Shown: positions 1-5,639 of the stretch, in pieces | Layout: each line of letters opens with the position of its first letter | How positions within the stretch are numbered: the first letter of the stretch is position 1 | NCBI RefSeq assembly: GCF_000721935.1 | Contig: NZ_KL585451.1 | Span: 11,070 to 16,708 of the forward strand | Source: Streptomyces sp. NRRL WC-3549 | GTDB taxonomy: Bacteria > Actinomycetota > Actinomycetes > Streptomycetales > Streptomycetaceae | Length of the DNA: 5,639 nucleotides | Reading direction: 5' to 3' | Made by a program: the position numbers and the translations under genes | Notes under the pieces: model-generated | Told to the model about the DNA's origin: nothing | What the model saw: the letters and a program-made list of their open reading frames with translations, nothing else | Database searches by the model: none

Positions 1-17
1 ATGTGTATAAGAGACAG
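1..17 (+). other. Residual Tn5 mosaic-end (tagmentation) adapter sequence
   Basis: Bases 1-17 read ATGTGTATAAGAGACAG, identical to the last 17 of the 19 bases of the Tn5 transposase mosaic end used in Nextera-type libraries. It is AT-rich against its surroundings and ends abruptly where DH-like sequence begins. On the minus strand it would add the residues LSLIH to the DH, which are artefactual. It is read as untrimmed adapter, not a genomic transposon end. Confidence 0.93.
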
Positions 18-3000
18 TTCCTGGCCCGGTCCGCCTTCGTCGCCGTTGCCCAGCATGGCCCGTGAGTGCATCGCGGCGTCGAACAGGGCGGGGTGCAGCC
101 CGAACCGCCGTGCTTCGGCGGCGGGTTCCTCCGGGAGGCGCACTTCGGCGAAGACGTCGTCGCCGCGCCGCCAGACGCGTTGCAGACCCTGGAAGGCGGG
201 CCCGTAACCGTAGTTGGCGGCCTCGAGCCGGGCGTAGAAGTCGTCCATGGGTACGTGTACGGCGTCATGGGGCGGCCACTCGGCGAACGCGGACCAGTCG
301 GGTGCTGCCGCCTGGCCGGGGGCGAGCAGTCCACCGGCGTTGCGGGTCCAGGTCTCGTCGCCTTCCTGGCCGTCCGGGCGGGAGTACACGTACAGCGGGC
401 GGTGCCCGGTGTCGTCGGGTGCCCCGACCGTCATCTGGACGGCAGTGCCGCCCTCTTCGGGAAGGATGAGCGGCGCTTCGAGGTTGAGCTCGACGAGATG
501 GCCGCAGCCGACCTGGTCGCCGGCGTGGACCGCCAGTTCCACGAATGCGGTGCCGGGCAGCAGGGCCGTGCCCAGGACGGTGTGGTCGGCCAGCCAGGGA
601 TGGGTCCCCGACGACAGCCTGCCGGTGAACAGCACGCCGTCGCCGTCGGCCAGGGTGACAGCCGCGCTGAGCAGCGGGTGTTCGGCCGCGCGCAGGCCCA
701 TGGCCGTGGCGTCACCGGCCCAGGCTGCGGACAGCTTCGGCCAGAAGCGCTTGCGCTGGAAGGAGTAGGTGGGCAGCGCGGTGTTCCTGGCGCCCGTTCC
801 TTCGTAGAAGGATTGCCAGTCCGGTCCGCTGCCGTGGACGTGCAGTTCGGCGAGGGCGGTGATCAACGACCGGGCCTCCGGCCGGTCGGCGCGCAGGGCG
901 GGCAGGAAGACGGGCTCGTCGGCTCCTGTGGGAGCCCCGGTCAGGGCTTCCTGGCCCATGGCGCTCAGTACGCCGCCGGGGCCCATCTCGAGGAAGGCGG
1001 TGACCCCGTGGTCGAGGAGCGTGCGGATTCCGTCGTGGAAGCGGACGGCCTCGCGGACGTGGCGTACCCAGTAGCCGGGATCGGTGATCTCCTTGGCGCT
1101 GATGAGGTCGCCGGTCACGTTGGAGACGATCGGCAGTTCGGGGGCGCGGAACCGGACCGTCTCGGCGAAGGCCCTGAAGTCGTCCAGCATCGCTTCCATG
1201 TGCGCCGAGTGGAAGGCGTGGCTGACCCGGAGACGCTTGGTCTTGCGCGCCTGTCCCTCGAAGTGGGCGGCGATCTCCAGTACGCCGTCCTCGTCACCGG
1301 AGACGACCACCGCGCGGGGTCCGTTGAGTGCGGCGATCGAGACGCCCGGACGCAGCAGGGGCCGGACTTCGTCCTCGGTGGCCTGGAGCGAGACCATCGC
1401 CCCGCCTCCGGGGAGAGCTTGCATCAGCCGTCCGCGGGCGGCCACGAGGGCGGCGGCGTCCTCCAGGGACAGCGCCCCCGCCGCGTGGGCGGCCGACAGC
1501 TCGCCGATGGAGTGGCCGAGCAGGTAGTCGGGCCGGACGCCCCAGGAAGTGACGAGGCGGAACAGCGCGGTCTCCACGGCGAACAGGCCGGCCTGTGTGT
1601 AGACCGTCCGGTCGATCAGTCCCGCGGTGGCCCCGCCGGCGTCGTCAGCGGCGAGGACGATGTCCTTGACCGGCCGGTCGAGGTGCCGGTCCAGCTCGGC
1701 ACAGACGGCATCGAACGCCTTGGCGAACACCGGGAACGCCTCGTACAGCCCACGGCCCATGCCTGGCCGCTGCGAACCCTGCCCGGAGAAGAGGAGACCG
1801 AGCCGGCCGTCCTCCGTGGCGACGCCGCTCGCCTGTCCCTGGGCCGGTGCGCCGGAGACGAGCGCGCGCAGACCGCTCAGCAGGCCTTCGCGGGTCTCGC
1901 CGACGACGACGGCCCGGTGGTCGAGGGCCGCGCGGCCGGTGGCGAGCGAGAAGGCCAGGTCCAGTGAGGTCGCGTCGGAGCTCTCCGCGTGCGACAGCAC
2001 CTGGGCGGCCTGGCCCAGCAGTGCCTCCTGGGTCTTCCCGGACACGGTCCAGACGAGTGCGGGCAGCGCGTCGCCCTGCTCTGCCCGCGTGGTCGGCTCG
2101 GGGCTCGGCGCCTCTTCGATGACCGTGTGCGCGTTCGTCCCGCTCATGCCGAACGAGGAGATGCCGAATCGCTTGGGCCGGCCGGTCTGCGGCCAGTCCG
2201 TCCGCTCGGTCAGCAGTTGGACGGCACCGGCGGTCCAGTCGACGTGCGGGGTGGGCTCGTCGATGTGCAGCGTCTTGGGCAGCGTGCCGTGGCGCATCGC
2301 CTCGACCATTTTGATGATGCCGGCGACACCGGCGGCCGCCTGGGTGTGGCCGAGGTTGGACTTGACCGAACCGAGCAGGACCGGGTGGTCGCTCTGCCGG
2401 TTCCGGCCGTAGGTGGCGAGCAGTGCCTGCGCCTCGATCGGGTCGCCGAGCGTCGTGCCCGTGCCGTGGGCCTCGACCGCGTCGACCTGGTCGGCGGTGA
2501 GTCCGGCGTTCGCCAGCGCTTCCTGGATGACGCGCTGCTGGGAGGGGCCGTTGGGGGCGGTGAGGCCGTTGCTCGCACCGTCCTGGTTCACGGCGGAACC
2601 GCGGACGACGGCCAGTACCTCGTGCCCGTTGCGCCGGGCGTCCGACAGCCTCTCCAGGAGCAGCAGGCCGGCGCCCTCGGCCCAGCCGGTCCCGTCGGCG
2701 GCCTTGGCGAAGGCCTTGCAGCGGCCGTCGGTCGACAGCCCGCGCTGCCGGCTGAACTCGATGAAGGCACCAGGGGTCGACATGACCGTCACGCCGCCGG
2801 CCAGCGCCAGCGAGCACTCGCCCTGACGCAGTGCGTGCGCGGCCAGGTGCAGGGCGACGAGCGACGACGAGCACGCCGTGTCCACGGTGACGGCCGGGCC
2901 TTCGAGACCGAAGGCGTACGACACCCGTCCCGAGATCACGCTGGCCGCCGTGCCCGTCAGACCGTACCCCTCGACGCTCTCCGGGGAGAACTGCAGCAGG

Positions 3001-3488
3001 GAGGCGTAGTCCTGGCCGCTGGAACCGGCGAACACGCCGACCCGTGCGCCGGACAGCGACATCGGGTCGATGCCTGCCCGTTCGAACGCCTCCCACGCCG
3101 TCTCGAGGAGCAGCCGCTGCTGCGGGTCCATGGACAGGGCCTCGCGGGGGCTGATTCCGAACAGGCCGGAGTCGAACTCAGCTACGCCGTCGACGAAACC
3201 GCCCGACCGGACGTAGGACGTGCCGGACTGCTCGGGGTCGGCATCGTAGATGCGCCCGGTGTCCCAGCCTCGGTCGTCCGGGAACGGTGACATCGCGTCC
3301 GCACCGGCGGCCACCAGGTTCCACAGGTCCTCGGGGCTCGCGATCCCTCCGGGGAACCGGCAGCTCATCGCGACGATCGCGATGGGCTCCTGCTCCCCGG
3401 CCTCCACCTCACGAAGGCGCTCCCGGGTCTGGTGGAGGTCGGCCGTCACCCGCTTCAGGTACTCGAGGAGCTTGTCGTCAGCCACCAT
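1..3488 (-). CDS. Type I modular polyketide synthase, N-terminal part: docking-KS-AT(malonyl)-DH; 3' end missing
   Basis: Start of a PKS subunit. ATG at 3488-3486 is chosen for the Shine-Dalgarno at 3504-3498 and because it begins a canonical docking helix ([18 protein letters not shown]); a GTG follows as codon 2. The frame stays open to the left edge (1162 codons), but the last codons (17-1) are adapter, so genomic coding stops at about residue 1157. Domains: docking coiled coil (1-30), KS (about 34-458; DTACSSS with Cys206, His341 in EAHGTGT, Lys376 and His381 in KSNLGH), AT (about 565-865; GQGSQ 569-573, GHSIG with Ser660, Arg685, HAFH 757-760), post-AT linker [12 protein letters not shown] (905-916), and DH (about 936-1157; [10 protein letters not shown] with His969, YGP 1095-1097, Asp1137). 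The enzyme should condense malonyl-CoA onto the chain from the preceding subunit, and the DH implies later dehydration of a beta-hydroxyl. The KR, any ER and the ACP lie beyond the window. Gene identity is unknown. Confidence 0.97.
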   Translation of the reverse strand, partial: MVADDKLLEYLKRVTADLHQTRERLREVEAGEQEPIAIVAMSCRFPGGIASPEDLWNLVAAGADAMSPFPDDRGWDTGRIYDADPEQSGTSYVRSGGFVDGVAEFDSGLFGISPREALSMDPQQRLLLETAWEAFERAGIDPMSLSGARVGVFAGSSGQDYASLLQFSPESVEGYGLTGTAASVISGRVSYAFGLEGPAVTVDTACSSSLVALHLAAHALRQGECSLALAGGVTVMSTPGAFIEFSRQRGLSTDGRCKAFAKAADGTGWAEGAGLLLLERLSDARRNGHEVLAVVRGSAVNQDGASNGLTAPNGPSQQRVIQEALANAGLTADQVDAVEAHGTGTTLGDPIEAQALLATYGRNRQSDHPVLLGSVKSNLGHTQAAAGVAGIIKMVEAMRHGTLPKTLHIDEPTPHVDWTAGAVQLLTERTDWPQTGRPKRFGISSFGMSGTNAHTVIEEAPSPEPTTRAEQGDALPALVWTVSGKTQEALLGQAAQVLSHAESSDATSLDLAFSLATGRAALDHRAVVVGETREGLLSGLRALVSGAPAQGQASGVATEDGRLGLLFSGQGSQRPGMGRGLYEAFPVFAKAFDAVCAELDRHLDRPVKDIVLAADDAGGATAGLIDRTVYTQAGLFAVETALFRLVTSWGVRPDYLLGHSIGELSAAHAAGALSLEDAAALVAARGRLMQALPGGGAMVSLQATEDEVRPLLRPGVSIAALNGPRAVVVSGDEDGVLEIAAHFEGQARKTKRLRVSHAFHSAHMEAMLDDFRAFAETVRFRAPELPIVSNVTGDLISAKEITDPGYWVRHVREAVRFHDGIRTLLDHGVTAFLEMGPGGVLSAMGQEALTGAPTGADEPVFLPALRADRPEARSLITALAELHVHGSGPDWQSFYEGTGARNTALPTYSFQRKRFWPKLSAAWAGDATAMGLRAAEHPLLSAAVTLADGDGVLFTGRLSSGTHPWLADHTVLGTALLPGTAFVELAVHAGDQVGCGHLVELNLEAPLILPEEGGTAVQMTVGAPDDTGHRPLYVYSRPDGQEGDETWTRNAGGLLAPGQAAAPDWSAFAEWPPHDAVHVPMDDFYARLEAANYGYGPAFQGLQRVWRRGDDVFAEVRLPEEPAAEARRFGLHPALFDAAMHSRAMLGNGDEGGPGQELSLIH
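18..683 (-). other. Dehydratase domain, incomplete, catalytic residues intact
   Basis: From AEHPLL (residue 935 onward) to the genomic break at residue 1157. The hot-dog fold motifs are [20 protein letters not shown] (HxxxGxxxxP with His969), GYGPAFQGL (1094-1102) and [11 protein letters not shown] with the second catalytic residue Asp1137. Both members of the His/Asp dyad are present, so an active DH is predicted. The C-terminal part of the second hot-dog repeat is missing because the contig ends. Confidence 0.92.
894..1796 (-). other. Acyltransferase domain, malonyl-CoA specific
   Basis: Residues about 565-865 contain [12 protein letters not shown], the nucleophile motif GHSIG (Ser660), [13 protein letters not shown], and HAFHS with catalytic His760. 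HAFH, with Ile after the nucleophile Ser (GHSIG), is the established fingerprint for malonyl-CoA; methylmalonyl ATs usually carry YASH and GHSQG. The extender unit is therefore predicted to add no alpha-methyl branch. All catalytic residues I can place are intact. Confidence 0.92.
2115..3389 (-). other. Ketosynthase domain, catalytically intact
   Basis: Residues about 34-458 run from [15 protein letters not shown] to [14 protein letters not shown]. The active-site Cys206 (codon 2873-2871) in VDTACSSSL, His341 in EAHGTGT and His381 in [12 protein letters not shown] are all present. The Cys, rather than Gln or Tyr, shows a condensing and not a decarboxylating KS. It is predicted to accept the chain from the ACP of the preceding subunit. 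Confidence 0.97.
3399..3488 (-). other. N-terminal docking coiled coil
   Basis: The first 30 residues ([18 protein letters not shown], then RERLREVE) form an amphipathic helix with leucines and other hydrophobics at heptad spacing. This is the classic N-terminal docking element of class 1a actinomycete PKS subunits. It marks this gene as encoding an internal subunit that receives a chain from another protein, not a loading subunit. Confidence 0.92.
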
Positions 3489-3497
3489 TACCGCTAA

Positions 3498-3504
3498 CCC
3501 CTTT
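3498..3504 (-). promoter_or_regulatory. Ribosome binding site for the downstream PKS gene
   Basis: Minus-strand AAAGGGG lies 9 bases before the ATG at 3488-3486, a good match in sequence and spacing to an actinomycete Shine-Dalgarno. It sits in the 45-bp gap (3533-3489) after the upstream stop. I see no stem-loop terminator or clear promoter in this gap, which fits co-transcription of the two genes with separate ribosome loading. Confidence 0.75.
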
Positions 3505-3533
3505 GCATAGGACAGAAATACGGTGCCGACCCA

Positions 3534-5639
3534 TCAGGAGGCCCCGAGCTCGTTGTCGATGAATGCCAGGACCTCGTCGGCCGATGCCGCCTGGAGCTTC
3601 TCGGCGACCGTGGCCGACGCCCCGTCGCCCGTCGCCGGTTCCTCGTCCCAGCCGGAGAGGATGTCGCGCAGCCGTGCTCCGATCCGGTGTCGCGCGGTGC
3701 GGTCCGCGGAGAACGAGGCCAGGGCCTCCTCCAGCCGGTCCAGCTCGGCCAGGACGGGGACGGCCTGCGGCTCGGTGTTCTCACCGACCTCGGTCCGCAG
3801 GAAGGCGGCCAGTGCCACCGGAGTCGGATAGTCGAACGCCAGCGTCACCGGAAGGCGCAGCCCCGTGCGCGTACTGAGCCGGTTACGCAGTTCCACGGCG
3901 GTCAGTGACTCGAAACCGAGATCCCTGAAGGGCCGCTTGGCTCCGACCGCCTCGATCTCGCTGTGACCGAGCGTTCCGGCGGCCTCGGTGCGTACCAGCT
4001 CCAGGAGCATCTGACCGAGTTCGGCCTCGGACAGTTCGGCCACCGTCCTCCGGAACCCGGCCGCGCTGTCCGCGGCGCCGTCTCCGGCTTCTTCCGCCGC
4101 GCGCGCGAGCTCCCGCATCTGCGGGACGTCGGCGATCAGCGGGCTGGGGCGGACCGAGGCGACCGATGGCCCGTAGAGCGCCCAGTCGATGTCCGCGATC
4201 AGCAGGGACGGGCCGTCCTGCGCCACCACCCGGCCCAGCGCGGGCAGAGTGGAGGCGGTCGGCAGAACGGTCAGCCCACGGCGGCTCATCCGTTCGGCGA
4301 ACGTGTCGTCCGAGGTGGCGGGACCGCCCTCGGCCCACGGGCCCCAGGCGATCGACGTGGCCGTCAGACCGAGCGACCTGCGGTGCACGGCGAACGCGTC
4401 AAGATAGGCGCTCGCGGCGGCGAAGGCTCCTTGGCCCGCGCCTCCGACGGTACCGGCGATGCCCGAGAACATGACGAAGGCGGTGAGGTCCAAGCCCTGT
4501 GTCACCTCGTGCAGGTTCCGGGCGCCGCCCACGTGGGCGCGCAGCGCGGCGGCCAGCCGCTCGGGGGTGAGCGCGCCCATGACCGCGTCGTCCAGTTCCC
4601 CGGCAGCGTGGAGCACCGCGGTGATCCGGTCGCCGTCGGCGGTCAGCCGCGCCACCAGGCCGTCCAGCGCGTCACGATCCGCCACGTCGCAGGCAGTGAC
4701 GGTGATCCTGGTGCCCGATCCCTCCAGCTCCTGAATCAGATCGGCCGCACCCGGTGCATCGGCTCCCCTCCGGCTCAGGAGCACCACGTGCTCTGCGCCG
4801 TCACCGCAGAGCCGACGGGCCAGCTGCCTGCCGATCGCTCCGGTACCCCCGGTGACGAGCACCGTGCCCTTCGGCGTCCAGGAGCGGCCCGAACCCACCG
4901 GGGGCGCCGGCACCAGGCGGCGGGCGAACACGCCGCCCGGACGTACGGCGAGCTGGTCCTCGTCCCCGGCCCCGGCGAGCAGACCGCACAGCCGCGACAG
5001 CGCACGCTCGTCGGGCGCATCGGCGAGATCGATCAACCCGCCCCAGCGCTCGGGGTGTTCGAGAGCGGCCACCCTGCCCATGCCCCAGACCAGGGACTGC
5101 GCGGGGCTGATGGAACCGTCATGACCGTTCGTCCGGACGGCGCCCTGGGTCAGACACCACAGGGGCGCCGCGACGGCTGAATCACCGAGCGCCTGTACGA
5201 GCGTCACGGTCGCGGCCAGGCCGTTGGTGAGCTCCGGCGTTCCGGCGACCGGCTCCTCGTCCACGGAGCACAGGGACAGGATCCCGGCGATGGCGGTGCG
5301 GTCGCCGAGTGTGCCGGCCAGCTCCTGGGACAGTGTCACCCGGTCGAGTACGTCGTCCACGGAGCAGTGCAGGACGTCGGCCCCCTGGGCGCGCATGGCA
5401 TGGACGACGGCCGGGGCGAGTTCGGCGCTCGCGCCGGTCGTCGAGCCCACGACCAGCCAGCTGCCGGTGAGAGGGGCTGACCGCTCGGCCAGTGGGGCCC
5501 AACTGGACCGGTACCGCCACGAGTCGGTGGTGGAGGCCTCACGCCGTTGCTTCCGCCAGGAGGAAAGAGCGGGCAGGACCGCACCCAGCGACGCCCCCTC
5601 GATGTCGAGCGTCCGGGCGAGCGTGGTGAGGTCACCGTG
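3534..5639 (-). CDS. Type I modular polyketide synthase, C-terminal part: (AT linker)-KR(inactive)-ACP-docking domain; 5' end missing
   Basis: This is the 3' end of a multimodular PKS. The frame is open from the right window edge (first codon at 5639) to a TGA at 3536-3534, giving 701 visible residues; the true start lies outside. In order it shows a post-AT dimerization element (residues about 2-40, with LPALSSW near 22-28), a structural KR half (about 46-250), a catalytic KR half (about 258-435, Rossmann motif TGGTGAIG at 263-270), an ACP (about 528-614, LGFESL with phosphopantetheine Ser578) and a C-terminal docking region (about 625-701, ending FIDNELGAS). No DH lies between the dimerization element and the KR, so the module is probably KS-AT-KR-ACP. 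The KR catalytic tetrad is replaced (H369, G393, F406, S410 for K, S, Y, N), so the beta-keto group should stay unreduced. The next PKS gene follows after 45 bp, probably in the same operon. Family assignment is certain; product and gene name are unknown. Confidence 0.97.
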   Translation of the reverse strand, partial: HGDLTTLARTLDIEGASLGAVLPALSSWRKQRREASTTDSWRYRSSWAPLAERSAPLTGSWLVVGSTTGASAELAPAVVHAMRAQGADVLHCSVDDVLDRVTLSQELAGTLGDRTAIAGILSLCSVDEEPVAGTPELTNGLAATVTLVQALGDSAVAAPLWCLTQGAVRTNGHDGSISPAQSLVWGMGRVAALEHPERWGGLIDLADAPDERALSRLCGLLAGAGDEDQLAVRPGGVFARRLVPAPPVGSGRSWTPKGTVLVTGGTGAIGRQLARRLCGDGAEHVVLLSRRGADAPGAADLIQELEGSGTRITVTACDVADRDALDGLVARLTADGDRITAVLHAAGELDDAVMGALTPERLAAALRAHVGGARNLHEVTQGLDLTAFVMFSGIAGTVGGAGQGAFAAASAYLDAFAVHRRSLGLTATSIAWGPWAEGGPATSDDTFAERMSRRGLTVLPTASTLPALGRVVAQDGPSLLIADIDWALYGPSVASVRPSPLIADVPQMRELARAAEEAGDGAADSAAGFRRTVAELSEAELGQMLLELVRTEAAGTLGHSEIEAVGAKRPFRDLGFESLTAVELRNRLSTRTGLRLPVTLAFDYPTPVALAAFLRTEVGENTEPQAVPVLAELDRLEEALASFSADRTARHRIGARLRDILSGWDEEPATGDGASATVAEKLQAASADEVLAFIDNELGAS
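3537..3767 (-). other. C-terminal docking domain of the upstream PKS
   Basis: After the ACP, residues about 625-701 contain a predicted helix LAELDRLEEALASF, a second helical stretch around ARLRDILSGW, a loop rich in small residues, and a terminal helix with SADEVLAFIDNELGAS. This layout is typical of class 1a (DEBS-type) C-terminal docking domains of actinomycete PKSs, which bind the N-terminal coiled coil of the next subunit. The partner is probably the protein encoded immediately downstream. Confidence 0.88.
3798..4058 (-). other. Acyl carrier protein domain
   Basis: Residues about 528-614 of the upstream protein form a standard PKS ACP. It contains FRDLGFESLTAVELRN, with Ser578 (codon 3908-3906) as the predicted 4'-phosphopantetheine attachment site, followed by LPVTLAFDYPTP. 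The usual Asp before the Ser is a conservative Glu (GFES for GFDS). It should be functional. It holds the chain made by this module and passes it to the KS of the next protein. Confidence 0.95.
4320..5492 (-). other. Ketoreductase domain with catalytic tetrad lost (probable C-type)
   Basis: The domain spans residues about 50-440 of the partial protein. The structural subdomain (with VWGMGRVAALEHP at 184-196) and the catalytic Rossmann subdomain are both present at normal length. NADPH-binding TGGTGAIG (263-270), LLSRRG (287-292), CDV (317-319), HAAG followed by LDD (344-351) and WGPW (432-435) are intact. The LDD motif and the absence of the A-type Trp (Val398 at that place) indicate B-type ancestry. 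The catalytic positions, spaced 24, 13 and 4 residues as in active KRs, are His369 (4535-4533), Gly393 (4463-4461), Phe406 (4424-4422) and Ser410 (4412-4410). The usual residues are Lys, Ser, Tyr and Asn. Loss of reduction is a strong inference. Epimerase activity is also unlikely because Ser and Tyr are both gone. Confidence 0.92.
5505..5639 (-). other. Post-AT dimerization element / AT-KR linker (partial)
   Basis: The first about 45 visible residues carry the pattern GDLTTLARTLDI, then LGAVLPALSSWRK and WRYR before the KR. In characterised PKSs this pattern lies between the AT and the KR of modules that lack a DH, where it forms a small dimerization element. It therefore suggests that the truncated upstream part of this module was KS-AT, with no DH. 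The assignment rests on motif recall, not on an alignment. Confidence 0.75.

Noticed and set aside
1..17. Genuine end of a Tn5-like mobile element in the genome
   Set aside because: The match is to the engineered mosaic end used for library preparation, it sits exactly at the contig edge, and there is no transposase or inverted-repeat partner in the window.
1..207. Possible small plus-strand gene starting with ATG at position 1
   Set aside because: Its start codon lies in adapter sequence, and the rest is antisense to the DH coding region.
66..1967. Long plus-strand open frame opposite the AT and DH coding region (633 codons)
   Set aside because: It is antisense to a fully motif-supported PKS frame. 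Such shadow frames are common opposite high-GC coding DNA. Its translation has no recognisable domain and is rich in Gly, Arg and Val, as expected from complementing GC-rich codons.
1645..3096. Minus-strand open frame of 483 codons overlapping the KS and AT in another frame
   Set aside because: It is out of frame with the true PKS, and its translation is Arg- and Gly-rich with no motifs. The PKS frame through the same bases is unbroken.
1989..3290. Plus-strand open frame of 433 codons opposite the KS region
   Set aside because: Shadow of the KS coding sequence. The minus strand carries DTACSSS, EAHGTGT and KSNLGH in one continuous frame, and the plus-strand translation shows no family motif.
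3489..3533. Terminator or promoter in the gap between the two PKS genes
   Set aside because: The gap is only 45 bp, has no clear GC-rich hairpin and no convincing -10/-35 pair. Only a Shine-Dalgarno can be supported.
4320..4868. Redox-inactive but epimerising (C2-type) ketoreductase
   Set aside because: Epimerisation by redox-inactive KRs is thought to need the active-site Ser and Tyr. Here they are Gly393 and Phe406, so a fully inactive C1-like domain is more likely. It is not excluded experimentally.
3963..5180. Plus-strand open frame of 405 codons opposite the KR and ACP region
   Set aside because: Shadow of the KR and ACP coding sequence. No recognisable domain, and no reason to prefer it over the motif-rich minus-strand frame.

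Overview
The window is a fragment of a modular type I (cis-AT) polyketide synthase gene cluster. The very high GC content, strong third-position G/C codon bias and canonical actinomycete PKS motifs point to a high-GC actinomycete, probably Streptomyces or a relative. The exact species and the product cannot be told from the sequence. Everything real is on the minus strand, and both PKS genes are cut by the window ends.

Reading in the direction of transcription (right to left): positions 5639-3534 hold the 3' end of an upstream PKS gene. Its 701 visible residues encode the dimerization element that follows an AT in DH-less modules, a ketoreductase (KR) domain, an acyl carrier protein (ACP) and a C-terminal docking domain. 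Next come 45 bp of non-coding DNA with a good Shine-Dalgarno sequence (3504-3498). The second PKS gene starts at 3488 and stays open to the left edge. It encodes an N-terminal docking helix, a ketosynthase (KS), a malonyl-type acyltransferase (AT) and most of a dehydratase (DH). The docking elements at the facing ends look like a cognate pair, so the ACP of the upstream protein should hand its chain to the KS of the downstream protein.

The most notable biology is the upstream KR. All four positions of the catalytic tetrad (Lys, Ser, Tyr, Asn) are replaced (His, Gly, Phe, Ser), while the NADPH-binding glycine motif, the LDD motif and the reading frame are intact. It is therefore predicted to be a reductively dead, C-type KR, and the module should deliver an unreduced beta-keto chain to the next protein. 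In contrast, the KS, AT and DH of the downstream protein keep every catalytic residue visible here.

The most notable technical point is that bases 1-17 match the Tn5 mosaic end used in tagmentation libraries. The left boundary is therefore leftover sequencing adapter and not genomic DNA. True genomic sequence begins at about position 18, inside the DH domain.
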